Shown here: piece after piece, positions 50,195 through 59,454 of the stretch | Layout: each line of letters starts with the position of its first letter | How positions within the stretch are numbered: position 1 is the first letter of the stretch | Assembly (NCBI GenBank): GCA_026627065.1 | Contig: JAPNUO010000009.1 | Span: 1 to 64,000, forward strand | Source: Bacillota bacterium | GTDB taxonomy: Bacteria > Bacillota > Sulfobacillia > Sulfobacillales > Sulfobacillaceae | Reading direction: 5' to 3' | DNA: 64,000 nucleotides | Notes under the pieces: generated by a model | The model's database searches: none | Told to the model about the DNA's origin: nothing | The model's input: the letters and a program-made list of their open reading frames with translations, nothing else | Made by a program: the position numbers and the translations under genes

Positions 50195-51595
50195 ATGGAT
50201 GACATCATCACGCAGATCGCGACGTATGTGATGAACCCGCCGCCGTTCAGCGAGACCGCCTATCGCCTGGCGCGGTGGGTGCTGGCGGATAGCCTGGGGG
50301 TGGCCATGCTCGCGCTGCAGGATCCGCATTGTCGGACGGTGAGTGCGCCGCACCCGTTTCAGGAGCGGGCCGACGGCTGCCCGGTGCCCGGGACCGGCTG
50401 GCGCGTAGATCCGGTGGCGGCCACCTTTACGCTGGGGAGCCTGATTCGGTGGCTGGATTACAACGACACCTGGCTGGCGCAGGAGTGGGGGCATCCGTCC
50501 GACAACCTGGCGGCCATTCTCATGGCGGCGGACTGGGTCAGCCGGCGCCGCCAGGCGGTGGGGTTGCCGCCGCTCCGCGTGCAGGACGTGCTGACCGCGC
50601 TGGTGCAGGCGCACGAAATCCAGGGCGTGTTGTCGCTGACCAATAGCCTCAACCGGGTGGGGCTGGATCATGTGTTGTTTGTGAAAGTCGCCTCGGCGGC
50701 GGTGGTGACGCGCCTCTTGGGGGGCACCGCGGAGCAAGTGGCCAATGCGATCTCGCTCGCGTTGGCCGACAACGGTCCGCTGCGCACGTATCGCCACTGG
50801 CCCAACACCGGCTCCCGGAAATCCTGGGCGGCGGCGGACCAGGCCAGCCGCGCCGTGTGGCTGAGTTTGCTCGCCCTGCGGGGCGAGATGGGTTATCCGA
50901 CCATCGTGACCGCGCCGACGTGGGGATTTCAGGCGGTGGCGCTCCGGGGCCAGCCGCTGACCCTCGGCCAGCCCTTGGGCTGCTATGTCATGGAGCGCGT
51001 GTTGCTGAAGCTCTACCCCGCCGAGTTCCACGGGCAGACGGCGGTGGAAGCCGCGATTCAGCTGAGCCCCCACGTGCGGGAGCGGCTCGACCACGTCGCC
51101 CGCATTATCATCGACACCCAAGAGTCGGCCCTGCGCATTATTGACAAGCGCGGGCCCTTGACCAACCCTGCCGACCGCGACCACTGCCTGCAGTACATGA
51201 CGGCGGTGGCGCTGCTGTACGGCACCGTGACCCCCGCCCATTATCAAGACGAGGCGGCCCAGGATCCCCGCATCGACTGGTTGCGGGAGCGCATGGAGGT
51301 GCGGGAAGATCCGCAATTTTCGCGGGACTATTTGGACCCCGCGAAGCGCACGGTGGGGAACCGGGTGACCGTGGTGTGGGACGACGGCAGCCAGACCGGC
51401 CCGGTGACCGTCGAATATCCCCTCGGGCATCCCCGCCGCCGGGCGGAAGCGGAACCCCGCGTGTGGGCCAAGTGTGCGCAGAATCTCCGCGGCGCCTTCG
51501 TGCCGGCCCGGGCCGACGCCCTCGTGGCGCTCTTGCAAGCGGACACGTTGGGGGACTGGACGGTGCCGCAGTTTCTCGAGGCGTGGACCCTGTAA
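50195..51595 (+). CDS. prpD: 2-methylcitrate dehydratase (MmgE/PrpD family)
   Basis: A 466-residue MmgE/PrpD-family protein. It has WLDYNDTWLAQEWGHPSDN, RLLGGTAEQVANAISLALADN, and W.AADQASRAVWLSLLA followed by FQAVALRGQPL. The family dehydrates 2-methylcitrate to 2-methylaconitate without an Fe-S cluster. It sits 47 bp after prpC and 12 bp before prpB, completing the propionate pathway. The start is ATG at 50195, with a weak GCCGGGGCA site. Confidence 0.88.
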   Translation: MDDIITQIATYVMNPPPFSETAYRLARWVLADSLGVAMLALQDPHCRTVSAPHPFQERADGCPVPGTGWRVDPVAATFTLGSLIRWLDYNDTWLAQEWGHPSDNLAAILMAADWVSRRRQAVGLPPLRVQDVLTALVQAHEIQGVLSLTNSLNRVGLDHVLFVKVASAAVVTRLLGGTAEQVANAISLALADNGPLRTYRHWPNTGSRKSWAAADQASRAVWLSLLALRGEMGYPTIVTAPTWGFQAVALRGQPLTLGQPLGCYVMERVLLKLYPAEFHGQTAVEAAIQLSPHVRERLDHVARIIIDTQESALRIIDKRGPLTNPADRDHCLQYMTAVALLYGTVTPAHYQDEAAQDPRIDWLRERMEVREDPQFSRDYLDPAKRTVGNRVTVVWDDGSQTGPVTVEYPLGHPRRRAEAEPRVWAKCAQNLRGAFVPARADALVALLQADTLGDWTVPQFLEAWTL

Positions 51596-51607
51596 AGGAG
51601 GCGGACC

Positions 51608-52546
51608 ATGGCCTGGTTATTTCAAGCCGATACGCCGCAACCCACCTTAGCGGCGCGGTTTCGCGCGTTGCTGGCCGGCCCCGCGATCGTGAAAATTCCG
51701 GGGGCGCACGATGCGCTCGCGGCCCTCATGGCCAAAGCCGCCGGGTTTGCGGCGCTGTACCTCTCCGGCGGCGCGTACACCGCGAGTCGCGGCTTACCGG
51801 ACCTAGGCGTCGTGAGCGGCCCGGAAGTGGCGGAGCGGGCGCGCGATCTGGTGCGCGCCACCGATTTGCCGCTGCTCGTCGATATTGACACCGGGTATGG
51901 CGGGGTGATCCAGGCGGCGCTCACGGCCCGGCTGATGGTGGAAGCGCGGGTCGCGGCGGTGCAGATTGAGGATCAGGAGCTACCCAAGAAATGCGGCCAC
52001 CTCAATGGCAAAACCTTGGTGGCGGTCGAGGAGATGGTGGCGAAGATTCGCGCCATTCGCGAAGTAGCGCCCTCGCTCGTGGTGGTGGCGCGCACCGACG
52101 CCTACGGGGTGGAAGGGCTGGAGGGCGCCATTGCGCGCGCGCGCCGCTATGTGGAGGCCGGGGCCGAGGTCATTTTTCCGGAGGCCTTGGATTCGCCGGA
52201 GGCGTTTCAGCGGATGGCGGCGGCCGTTGCGGCGCCGTGCCTCGCCAATATGACGGAGTTTGGGCGGACGCCGTATTATACCGCGGCGGAATTTGAGCGG
52301 TGGGGCTACCGCCTGGTCTTGTATCCAGTGAGTTCCGTGCGCGTGGCGGCGAAAGCGTATGAACGGCTGTACCGCACGCTCATGGAGGAAGGCACCCAGG
52401 TCCCATGGCTGGCGCACATGCAAACGCGGCAAGAGCTCTACGACACCATTCGGTACTGGGATTACGAGGCGCTGGACGCGCATCTGGCCAAAACCATTTT
52501 GCCTCCTGACCCGGAGGGCCGCAGCGGAGACGAAGAGCCGAAATAA
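51608..52546 (+). CDS. prpB: 2-methylisocitrate lyase
   Basis: A 312-residue member of the isocitrate lyase/PEP mutase superfamily. The catalytic Cys129 is in the KKCGH motif (residues 127-131), and metal-binding Asps lie in LVDIDTGYGG (92, 94). It cleaves 2-methylisocitrate to pyruvate and succinate. Last gene of the prp operon, with a strong AAAGGAGGCGGACC site. No terminator is visible after it. Confidence 0.9.
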   Translation: MAWLFQADTPQPTLAARFRALLAGPAIVKIPGAHDALAALMAKAAGFAALYLSGGAYTASRGLPDLGVVSGPEVAERARDLVRATDLPLLVDIDTGYGGVIQAALTARLMVEARVAAVQIEDQELPKKCGHLNGKTLVAVEEMVAKIRAIREVAPSLVVVARTDAYGVEGLEGAIARARRYVEAGAEVIFPEALDSPEAFQRMAAAVAAPCLANMTEFGRTPYYTAAEFERWGYRLVLYPVSSVRVAAKAYERLYRTLMEEGTQVPWLAHMQTRQELYDTIRYWDYEALDAHLAKTILPPDPEGRSGDEEPK

Positions 52547-53450
52547 TCACGAACGCACGATTAAGCCATGGAGTTTCTTTGAGTCCAGCGTGCCCAGAAA
52601 TGGCGCCGTGATCACGGATGCGTCTGGTGCCCCGAGCAGTGGGAAGGGCGACAAGGAAGAGGCCAAAGCCATCCTGTACCGAGAGGCAAAGAAATGGGCG
52701 TCTCGCCGGCCGCTATGCACGGCCGGCAACGCCGTCTAGCTGGGTGGCTTACGGGGGCGCTCAGCCCCCTGACTGCCCTTGGGGCGCCGTGCCGAAACGC
52801 TACAGGTCTTGGCCCGGCTGATGTCTGGTCGAGATTTCCAATGCTGCCCCGCTGTTGTCGTCATTTAACGACAGTATTGGGCAATGCCTATGACTTCCCG
52901 GCGTGCGACTGCCATCGACGCCTGGATTGCTCGACATCCTGTAGCCGAAGCGTGTTTTCCACGGCGTCCCACGGCTCGTCAACTGGGCGGGCGCGGCAGG
53001 AGCCCATCCCTTCGCCAAACTGCTTCGCCTGATCTAGTTGAAAAAGGTACACCTCCGCGACACATGGCCCGTCCTGGCCGCATCTCGCGTCCGGTGACGA
53101 CACGTCAGAGAGAGTGCTCACCAGGCGGGTGACCTTTGGAGCTTTGCGCGGGCAAACGCGGCGAAGGGCACAGTTCCCTGTCCGAAGTAGCGTATGCTTA
53201 ATCCTCATAAGAACGGAGGGCGATCGCCTTTCGAGGAAATACTGACCGGATAATTCAATGAAAAATGGGATCAGATGAACGACAAATGGCGTGTCCAATA
53301 GCATTCTCATTGTTGATCGCAGCCTCCTTTCAGAGCCTCTATTTCCCGCAAAGAGCCGACGCTTTAGAAGCGAGTTGCGTCCTTCGCCCAGCCGTAGGTC
53401 TTAATCCATCGATGCGCTTGTACCCTCAGCAAGAAGTTAGGCAAGTCAGG
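52547..53450. other. Mostly non-coding region after the prp operon
   Basis: About 900 bp with no gene I can name. A minus-strand frame starting at 53310 has an AAAGGAGG site 12 bp upstream and begins MRMLLDTPFVVHLIPFF. It runs to 52888 but loses any family-like character, so it may be a truncated gene relic. A plus-strand stretch around 52640-52710 (EEAKAILYREAKKW) also looks protein-like without being assignable. Confidence 0.35.
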
Positions 53451-54983
53451 CTAAGAAGTCGACAAATCGGGATTTAAGGCGACGGACTGAACCCACGCGG
53501 CGGCTTCGTCGACATGAGGCCAATTCATGGTCCATTCATCAAGGCCATTGCAATGCGATTCCTGCACTAAGACCGGAGTCACGAGGCGCCCATGTTCGCG
53601 ACCCACAGGTTGCCTCGCCGGCTGCCAGACTTCGGTTCGAGCCATGTCGGCACGGACGATGCCTGCCGCTAAGGTGTACTGCCCCACCGATCCGAACTCC
53701 TTGAGCCAAGACGCGAGATATTGAATGGCCACCTCCATGTCATTTCTTAAGTGAAATTCCGTGACGATATCCTTTGGGACGTGAAAATCTAGCAAATGGT
53801 CTGCGGTCACGCAAACATCGTCCCGCACTCGGTGGCGTTGATGTTTTCGACCAGCTAACGCTCGATCAAAGACCTCTATGGCTACGGGAACCAAGTCGGG
53901 GTGCGCGACCCCAGTGCCGTCAAAGCCCTCCCGTGCTTCGCGTTCCTTATCTTTCCGGATGCTGGCTAAGGCCACCTCATTCATTTCCGAATCGCGCCGG
54001 GCGGGAATCCATGCCGTCGTCGCGCCGATGGCGTAGGCTCCTCGCCGATGGCAGGTCTGCACCAGGAGTTCGGTGTAGGCACGCATAAAGGGGGCAGTCG
54101 TCGCAATTTGTGCGCAGTCAGCATTCAAGATGTTAGGCGCTTTGCGAAAGTGCTTGAGCGTGCTAATGAGATAACCCTTGCACTCGGCGTTTAACCCAAC
54201 AATATGGGGGCGCAGCGCCCACAATATTTCGTCCATCTGAAACGCGGCCATAAGGGTTTCAACGACGACAGTAACCTTGATTGCCCCAGCAGGCAATCCC
54301 AAATGGCGTTCGGTCCATTGGAGCACATCCTCCCAGAGTTGGGCTTCTTCCATGCTTTCTAGTTGGGGCAAAGAGAAATAGGGGGCCGAATGGCGCGCAC
54401 GTAAGCGCTGTGCATTGTGAAATAGGTACAGACCAAAATCCAAGAAACTGGCGGCCAAGGGGTCGCCCTCAATCTTCAGGTGAGGTTCCGTTAAATGCCA
54501 ACCGCGCGGCCTAACCATTAACGCGGCTCCCTGTTCCTCTAGTTGAAAGAATTGCCCGCTACGAGACACGTAGTGAATTGTTCCTTCAACGGCATCGATG
54601 AGATTGAGCTGGCCGTGAATGAGGTCGCGCCACGTGGGGCTATTCGCGTCCCCGAAATCTGCCGTGAATACTTGAGCACCAGAATTGAGGGCGGTAATGA
54701 TCGTTTTGCGGGCGGGTGGTCCCACGATTTCCACACGCCGATCCTGGATATTGTCAGGAATGTCGCCCACGAGCCAATGACCTTCCCGAATTTTTCGGGT
54801 GTCGCGACGAAAATCGGGTCGCCATCCCTGAAGTAAGCGCCGTTGCAGTTGCGTCCGACCCTCCATCAGTTGTCGCCGGCGCGGCTCGAATTCCCGGTGC
54901 AATCCCTCCAGGAATTCCAATACATCATCCGTCAGCAATTGTTTCGCCTCGTGAAGTTTTGGACCGATGACTTCTACCGCCAT
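53451..54983 (-). CDS. Malate synthase A-like protein lacking key catalytic residues
   Basis: 510 residues, full malate synthase A length, with many family landmarks: MVRPRGWHLTEPH, HNAQRLRARHSAPYFSLPQLES, ETLMAAFQMDEIL, PFMRAYTELLVQTCHRRGAYAIG and DGTGVAHPDLVP. The Mg-binding Glu242 is present. The normal GLNCGRWDYIFS reads GLNAECKGYLIS, so the Mg-binding Asp is Gly270. The catalytic EDAAT segment is also lost (LAAGIV; expected Asp replaced by Gly441). It may have another reaction or be inactive. The ATG at 54983 follows GGGAGGG. Confidence 0.75.
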   Translation of the reverse strand: MAVEVIGPKLHEAKQLLTDDVLEFLEGLHREFEPRRRQLMEGRTQLQRRLLQGWRPDFRRDTRKIREGHWLVGDIPDNIQDRRVEIVGPPARKTIITALNSGAQVFTADFGDANSPTWRDLIHGQLNLIDAVEGTIHYVSRSGQFFQLEEQGAALMVRPRGWHLTEPHLKIEGDPLAASFLDFGLYLFHNAQRLRARHSAPYFSLPQLESMEEAQLWEDVLQWTERHLGLPAGAIKVTVVVETLMAAFQMDEILWALRPHIVGLNAECKGYLISTLKHFRKAPNILNADCAQIATTAPFMRAYTELLVQTCHRRGAYAIGATTAWIPARRDSEMNEVALASIRKDKEREAREGFDGTGVAHPDLVPVAIEVFDRALAGRKHQRHRVRDDVCVTADHLLDFHVPKDIVTEFHLRNDMEVAIQYLASWLKEFGSVGQYTLAAGIVRADMARTEVWQPARQPVGREHGRLVTPVLVQESHCNGLDEWTMNWPHVDEAAAWVQSVALNPDLSTS

Positions 54984-55623
54984 TGACAACTCCCTCCCGA
55001 AAGTTCTGGAGATGAAGACTTAATATAAAGGGCTGAGCCTAGGGTAAAAAGTTTGTGAATGTGATAACAAGAACTTTTCCGTGAGTTGTCGGAAATGTGC
55101 GGTGAAGTGCAGAAAATTCTTAGTCAGTCGCAGATATCATTACAAAGAGAAGGCGACTAGGGTATCCGCGAAAAGATAGCGAGGGATGACGTACGAATGA
55201 GAAACCAGTATTCCAAGGTGAATGAATTGAATAACGGCGATAGGGCGTAGAAACGAGCAGTTTCGAACGAGTTTTGACATTAGACGGGCCTAGCTTACAC
55301 TGTGATATTGACTGATAACGCGAAATGATCTCGACTAGCACGGGGAAGTTTTAGGGTAGAGGCGCCGGTTTCGTGTTTTGCAGTCCAGCACTGCTGAGCG
55401 CAATTGCAAGCACAGTTCTTAGAGTTCCCTATGCTGGTTCCCGTTACAAGAAATATGTTAACGTTGTGGTAAAGCGAGCGTTGGTCGGTGGGTTGACGGA
55501 TGCCTAGGGTCAGCTTAGGTCCTCGCAACGTCGTGGATTGAAAGGCTAGCCAGTTCCCTGGGACTAAGAGCGGCGCGTCGCGCTTTCGGCTGATACCGAT
55601 CTCACAGGAAAAGGATGTGCCTT
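54984..55623. other. AT-richer intergenic region, no gene recognised
   Basis: About 640 bp between the malate synthase-like gene and the beta-helix gene, which are divergent. AT-rich stretches suggest promoters for both, but I see no clear -35/-10 pair. The AGGAAAAGGAT site lies just before 55624. Confidence 0.4.
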
Positions 55624-57399
55624 ATGCCTTTACTGCCGACACGGAGCGAATGGATGGACCAAAACCGAGGGAGATGGCGGCGCCTCTGGGCCGCCGGACT
55701 TATCCTATGCGCGGCGCTGGTCTGGGGCGGAGCTCCGGCATGGGGGGCGCCTTTGGCGGCATCCCCTCGTCCCCCGGTCACGGCGTCTGCCTTTGTCTTT
55801 GAACCCCTGGGTGCCGCGCCGGCGCCTGGCGACGGAAGGATCCCCAATCCGCGCTCCCCGACCGGCGCGCCGCTGAGCCAGACTCCCGCCTGCCGCGTGA
55901 CGTTTCGGGCGAGCGCCGCCGTGAACAGCCACACGGTAAATCAGGCCATCCAGTCGGTGGAAAACCGCATGACCCAGCCGGAAGCGATTTGTTTGGAGGG
56001 CACCTTTACCGGCCCCATCGACGTCTGGGGCAAGTACGATCCCGAGTTGCTGACCATTGAGGCCGCGCCCCATCAGGCGGCACGCCTCGTGCTGGGAAAC
56101 GTGGAGCCGTCCGCGGTCAACGCCAACGAATACGACGGGGTGGCCGGTGCCGTGAGTATCGTCGATTCCACCGGTGTCGCGATTCGGGGGCTCACCATCA
56201 GCGGATATTATACGAGAGGGACCCAACAAACTCCGGCCGGCATCTACGTGGAGGTGCGGGGAGCCGGATTCGGAGGCACGCCGTCGGCCTGCTTTATCCG
56301 GGGTTCGCATGCGTGCGGCGATATCTATCTCATCGGCAATCACATTAGCGATATTGCCAATATGGCCGACGAAGCGGCGCACGTCGAACGCTGGTGCAAC
56401 AACGGCAATGTGGATGCCTTTGGCATCGAGGCCGAGTCCTACGGGCGGGGTTCGGCCGAGGCGCTGCAGCACGTGGTCGTTGAAGATAATGTGATTCACG
56501 GCACCCGCACCGGCCAAAGCGAAACGGTGGCGATCAACGGCGACGTCTCGGACTTTTTAGTGTACGGCAACAAAATCTATGATACCGACAACATTGGCAT
56601 CGATACCGAAGGGTGGTATAACGGAACGAGCCAGGCCAACCATGGGGTGGTGGCCAACAACATTGTCGCCAACGTCGACACCTGGAACAACCATGCCTAC
56701 GGAGTCTGGGATCAGGCCACCCACACCTGCCAGCCGCTCCAGCCCAATGCCGCCGGCATTTATGACGACGGCGCCTCCTTTATTTGGATTGACCACAATC
56801 TCGTGGCCAACACCGATCAAGGCATCAGTTTGGATACAGAAAACCCCAATCGCTGGACCGATCACATTCTAGTCACTGACAACCGCGTATGGGACAGTCC
56901 GGGCACGCGGCTGGGGGATCCTAGTATGGGCCCCAATCCGCCGGGAATCCCTGGGCGCTCCACCGTCGCCGGCCATGCCTACGACGCGTTTTACGTGGAT
57001 GCTTTTGGCCCACACAGCCAAATTTTCGACGTTTACGCGTATGGCAACCTCTTTGAGAACCAAAGCCGCTATTTTGGCGGGCGGCACCTTCACCATAGCG
57101 ACGTTGTCGATTTTGGTGGCGAATGGAAGGACGTGGTGCTCTGGGGCAATACCATTGAGGGAGGCGGTCCTACCAACCCCTGGGTATTTTTGCTGGGGGT
57201 GGACAATCGGCCTGTGACCTCTTTAGGGACGGCCATCAATTGCAACGACTACGCGGATCTCTCGCGCGTTCATCCCAACTTCTATCTTCCCAACGCCACA
57301 TTTGACACCCTCCGGGCATGGCAACAAGGCAATGGGTACGGGTGGGATGCCAAGAGCCGGGAGAATGAGGCCCCCGCCTGTGCGGCGGCGAGTCCCTGA
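55624..57399 (+). CDS. Secreted right-handed beta-helix protein
   Basis: 591 residues: an N-terminal signal peptide (RRLWAAGLILCAALVWGGAPAWGAP), a Pro/Ala-rich linker to about 80, then a parallel beta-helix domain. The repeats contain IRGLTISGY, DIYLIGNHISDIAN, VVVEDNVIHGT, LVYGNKIYDT, IDHNLVANT and VWGNTIEGG-type Asn-ladder coils. The fold is that of pectate lyase-like and other carbohydrate-active or adhesin proteins; no catalytic set can be confirmed. The Cys residues may form disulfides outside the cell. ATG 55624 has AGGAAAAGGA upstream; GTG 55615 is an alternative. Confidence 0.75.
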   Translation: MPLLPTRSEWMDQNRGRWRRLWAAGLILCAALVWGGAPAWGAPLAASPRPPVTASAFVFEPLGAAPAPGDGRIPNPRSPTGAPLSQTPACRVTFRASAAVNSHTVNQAIQSVENRMTQPEAICLEGTFTGPIDVWGKYDPELLTIEAAPHQAARLVLGNVEPSAVNANEYDGVAGAVSIVDSTGVAIRGLTISGYYTRGTQQTPAGIYVEVRGAGFGGTPSACFIRGSHACGDIYLIGNHISDIANMADEAAHVERWCNNGNVDAFGIEAESYGRGSAEALQHVVVEDNVIHGTRTGQSETVAINGDVSDFLVYGNKIYDTDNIGIDTEGWYNGTSQANHGVVANNIVANVDTWNNHAYGVWDQATHTCQPLQPNAAGIYDDGASFIWIDHNLVANTDQGISLDTENPNRWTDHILVTDNRVWDSPGTRLGDPSMGPNPPGIPGRSTVAGHAYDAFYVDAFGPHSQIFDVYAYGNLFENQSRYFGGRHLHHSDVVDFGGEWKDVVLWGNTIEGGGPTNPWVFLLGVDNRPVTSLGTAINCNDYADLSRVHPNFYLPNATFDTLRAWQQGNGYGWDAKSRENEAPACAAASP

Positions 57400-57437
57400 T
57401 GCCGCCACGGTTCCTGGGAAAGTCTAGGTGAGGCGCG

Positions 57438-58268
57438 ATGCGAGCGCTTGAGTCGAAAGAGCAGGATCCCCAGAAATCCATAGCCTCCCGCCGGCAGCGG
57501 ATTCTCGCCGCACTGGAGCAATCCGGCACCGCCTCGATTGTCGAACTTGCCTCCCGCGTGGGCTGTTCTGTGGCGACTGTGCGCCGTGACTTGGCGCGCA
57601 TAGGTGCATCAGGGATTCCGCTCAGGCGTTACCATGGATCGGTGAGCCTCGTTCACGCCGATCTCGGGGCGCGGTTTCTCGCTCCTCATATTGAGCGGCT
57701 GGCGGAAAAGCAGGCCGTGGCCCGCATGGTCGCTGCCTTTGTCCCTGAGTTATCCATTGTCGGCCTCAATGGCGGAACAACCACCACCCTGATTGCACGG
57801 GCGTTAGCGCAGGAGCGGAAGCCGGTACGCGTGGTGACCAACGCCTTAAATATTGCCTACGAGCTGGCCAACCTGGCCATTGAGGTGGTCATTGTGGGCG
57901 GACGAGTTCAGCTTCCTCACTTCGAATCGACGGGAAAGATCGCCCAAGAGATGTTCCATCACGTGCACATGGATTTTGCCATCTTGGGCGTCGAAGGCCT
58001 GCATCCCGAGTTTGGCGTTTCTACCGCCCGCGAAGAAGAAGCGGCGATCGCCGACACCTTTTGCCAAACCGCAGACCAAGTCGTCGTCGCTTGCGATGCC
58101 AGCAAAATAAACAAAAAGGCGCTCTTTCGCATGTTGGAGTGGTCGAAGATCGACTACGTCGTCACCGATCTGGAAGGAGCCCGAATGCTGGAGACGTGGC
58201 CGCATTTCGCGCCACGCCTTGCCGGAGACGATGCCGCGGTGTGGCAAGTCCGCCACCATCGCTCCTAA
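57438..58268 (+). CDS. DeoR-family transcriptional regulator
   Basis: A 276-residue protein. It has an N-terminal HTH (SIVELASRVGCSVATVRRDLARI, about residues 31-53) followed by a sugar-phosphate-like effector domain. That domain contains VGLNGGTTTTLIARAL, VVTNALNIAYEL and VACDASKINKKALF. It is divergent from nothing and precedes the amidohydrolase gene by 41 bp. It probably represses the following catabolic cluster in response to a phosphorylated intermediate. Confidence 0.87.
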   Translation: MRALESKEQDPQKSIASRRQRILAALEQSGTASIVELASRVGCSVATVRRDLARIGASGIPLRRYHGSVSLVHADLGARFLAPHIERLAEKQAVARMVAAFVPELSIVGLNGGTTTTLIARALAQERKPVRVVTNALNIAYELANLAIEVVIVGGRVQLPHFESTGKIAQEMFHHVHMDFAILGVEGLHPEFGVSTAREEEAAIADTFCQTADQVVVACDASKINKKALFRMLEWSKIDYVVTDLEGARMLETWPHFAPRLAGDDAAVWQVRHHRS

Positions 58269-58309
58269 GCTGGACAGGACAGAGACATGAAAGAAAGGAA
58301 GGAGTTGCC

Positions 58310-59389
58310 GTGAAAAAGGAACTGCTGTTGAGGGAATATCGACCCCGTCCCATGCTCCGAGTCGAGAGCCACTGGGTGACCAAGCCCCGATTTCCCGTGG
58401 TGGATATTCATAATCATAGCGAGTGGCAAGGAACGTGGCAGGTGACGGATGTCCCGTGGCTGGTGGAAGAGATGGACAAAGCGGGAGTGGTGGCGCGCGT
58501 CGACCTCGACGGGGGCAACGGCGAGCGCCTGCGGCGACATTTGGAGGTTTTTCGGGAGCGCTGGCCGGATCGCTTCGTCATCTTTGCGTCGCTAGAATGG
58601 GAGAAGCACCTTGAATATGACGACTTTGGGGAACGGATGGCAAAGGAGCTGGAGGTATCCATCAAAGCGGGGGCGGAAGGTCTCAAGGTGTGGAAAAACC
58701 TGGGCCTGACGCTTCGGGACAACCGCGGGCGATTAATTCCCGTGGATGATCCGAGGTTGGATCCGATCTTTGAGGTGGCGGGTGCCGCCCATATTCCTGT
58801 GTTGATTCACGTGGCGGATCCTCTCGCGTTCTTCGAGCCTCTCGATGAGTATAATGAGCGGTACGAGGAATTGCTGGCGCATCCGGATTGGCACTTTTAT
58901 GGCCCGTCGTTTCCCCGGTTCGACGACCTTTACGCGCAATTCGAGAGGCGGGTGGCGCGCCACCCGGAAACGCAGTTTGTGGGCGCCCATGTGGGATCCC
59001 TGGCCGAAGACTTGCGCCGCCTGGGCGGCCTGCTGGATCGGTATGCCAACTTGCGGGTGGACGTCGCGGCCCGCGTGGCCGAGTTGGGGCGACAGCCGTA
59101 TACGGCCCGGGATTTTTTGATCCGCTATGCCGACCGCGTGCTCTTCGGGTTGGATTCCTGGCCTGCCGAAGCGGAGGAATACCGCATTTACTATCGGTTC
59201 TTCGAGACCCGCGACGAATATTTTCCCTATTGGTTACCTAGCGAGGATTATGGCGGTTCCGGCCGCTGGTGGATTTACGGCGTGGACCTGCCGGATGCGG
59301 TCTTGCAGCGCATTTATTACGCCAACGCTGTCACCTTGATCCCGCGGCTGGGACCTCTGGTCGATCGGCACCTGCGCGGCAATCCTTAG
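58310..59389 (+). CDS. Amidohydrolase-superfamily (COG2159-type) metal-dependent hydrolase
   Basis: A 359-residue TIM-barrel amidohydrolase of the 2-amino-3-carboxymuconate-semialdehyde-decarboxylase-type group: metal motif VVDIHNHSEW, GAEGLKVWKNLG, IPVLIHVADPL, FVGAHVGSLAED and RVLFGLDSWP. It would hydrolyse or decarboxylate a small organic substrate. The GTG at 58310 has AAGGAAGGAG six bases upstream. It is in a cluster with a DeoR regulator and an amino-acid-oxidase-like flavoprotein. Confidence 0.8.
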   Translation: MKKELLLREYRPRPMLRVESHWVTKPRFPVVDIHNHSEWQGTWQVTDVPWLVEEMDKAGVVARVDLDGGNGERLRRHLEVFRERWPDRFVIFASLEWEKHLEYDDFGERMAKELEVSIKAGAEGLKVWKNLGLTLRDNRGRLIPVDDPRLDPIFEVAGAAHIPVLIHVADPLAFFEPLDEYNERYEELLAHPDWHFYGPSFPRFDDLYAQFERRVARHPETQFVGAHVGSLAEDLRRLGGLLDRYANLRVDVAARVAELGRQPYTARDFLIRYADRVLFGLDSWPAEAEEYRIYYRFFETRDEYFPYWLPSEDYGGSGRWWIYGVDLPDAVLQRIYYANAVTLIPRLGPLVDRHLRGNP

Positions 59390-59454
59390 CGTCTGGGGAA
59401 TATGCGAAAGTCGGTGCTGGGCGTCAAGGCCGTAAACTTAAGGGGGCAGAAGAG

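Noticed and set aside
50015-51538. Minus-strand 507-residue frame opposite prpD
   Set aside because: Antisense to a clear PrpD; amino acid composition is that of a shadow frame.
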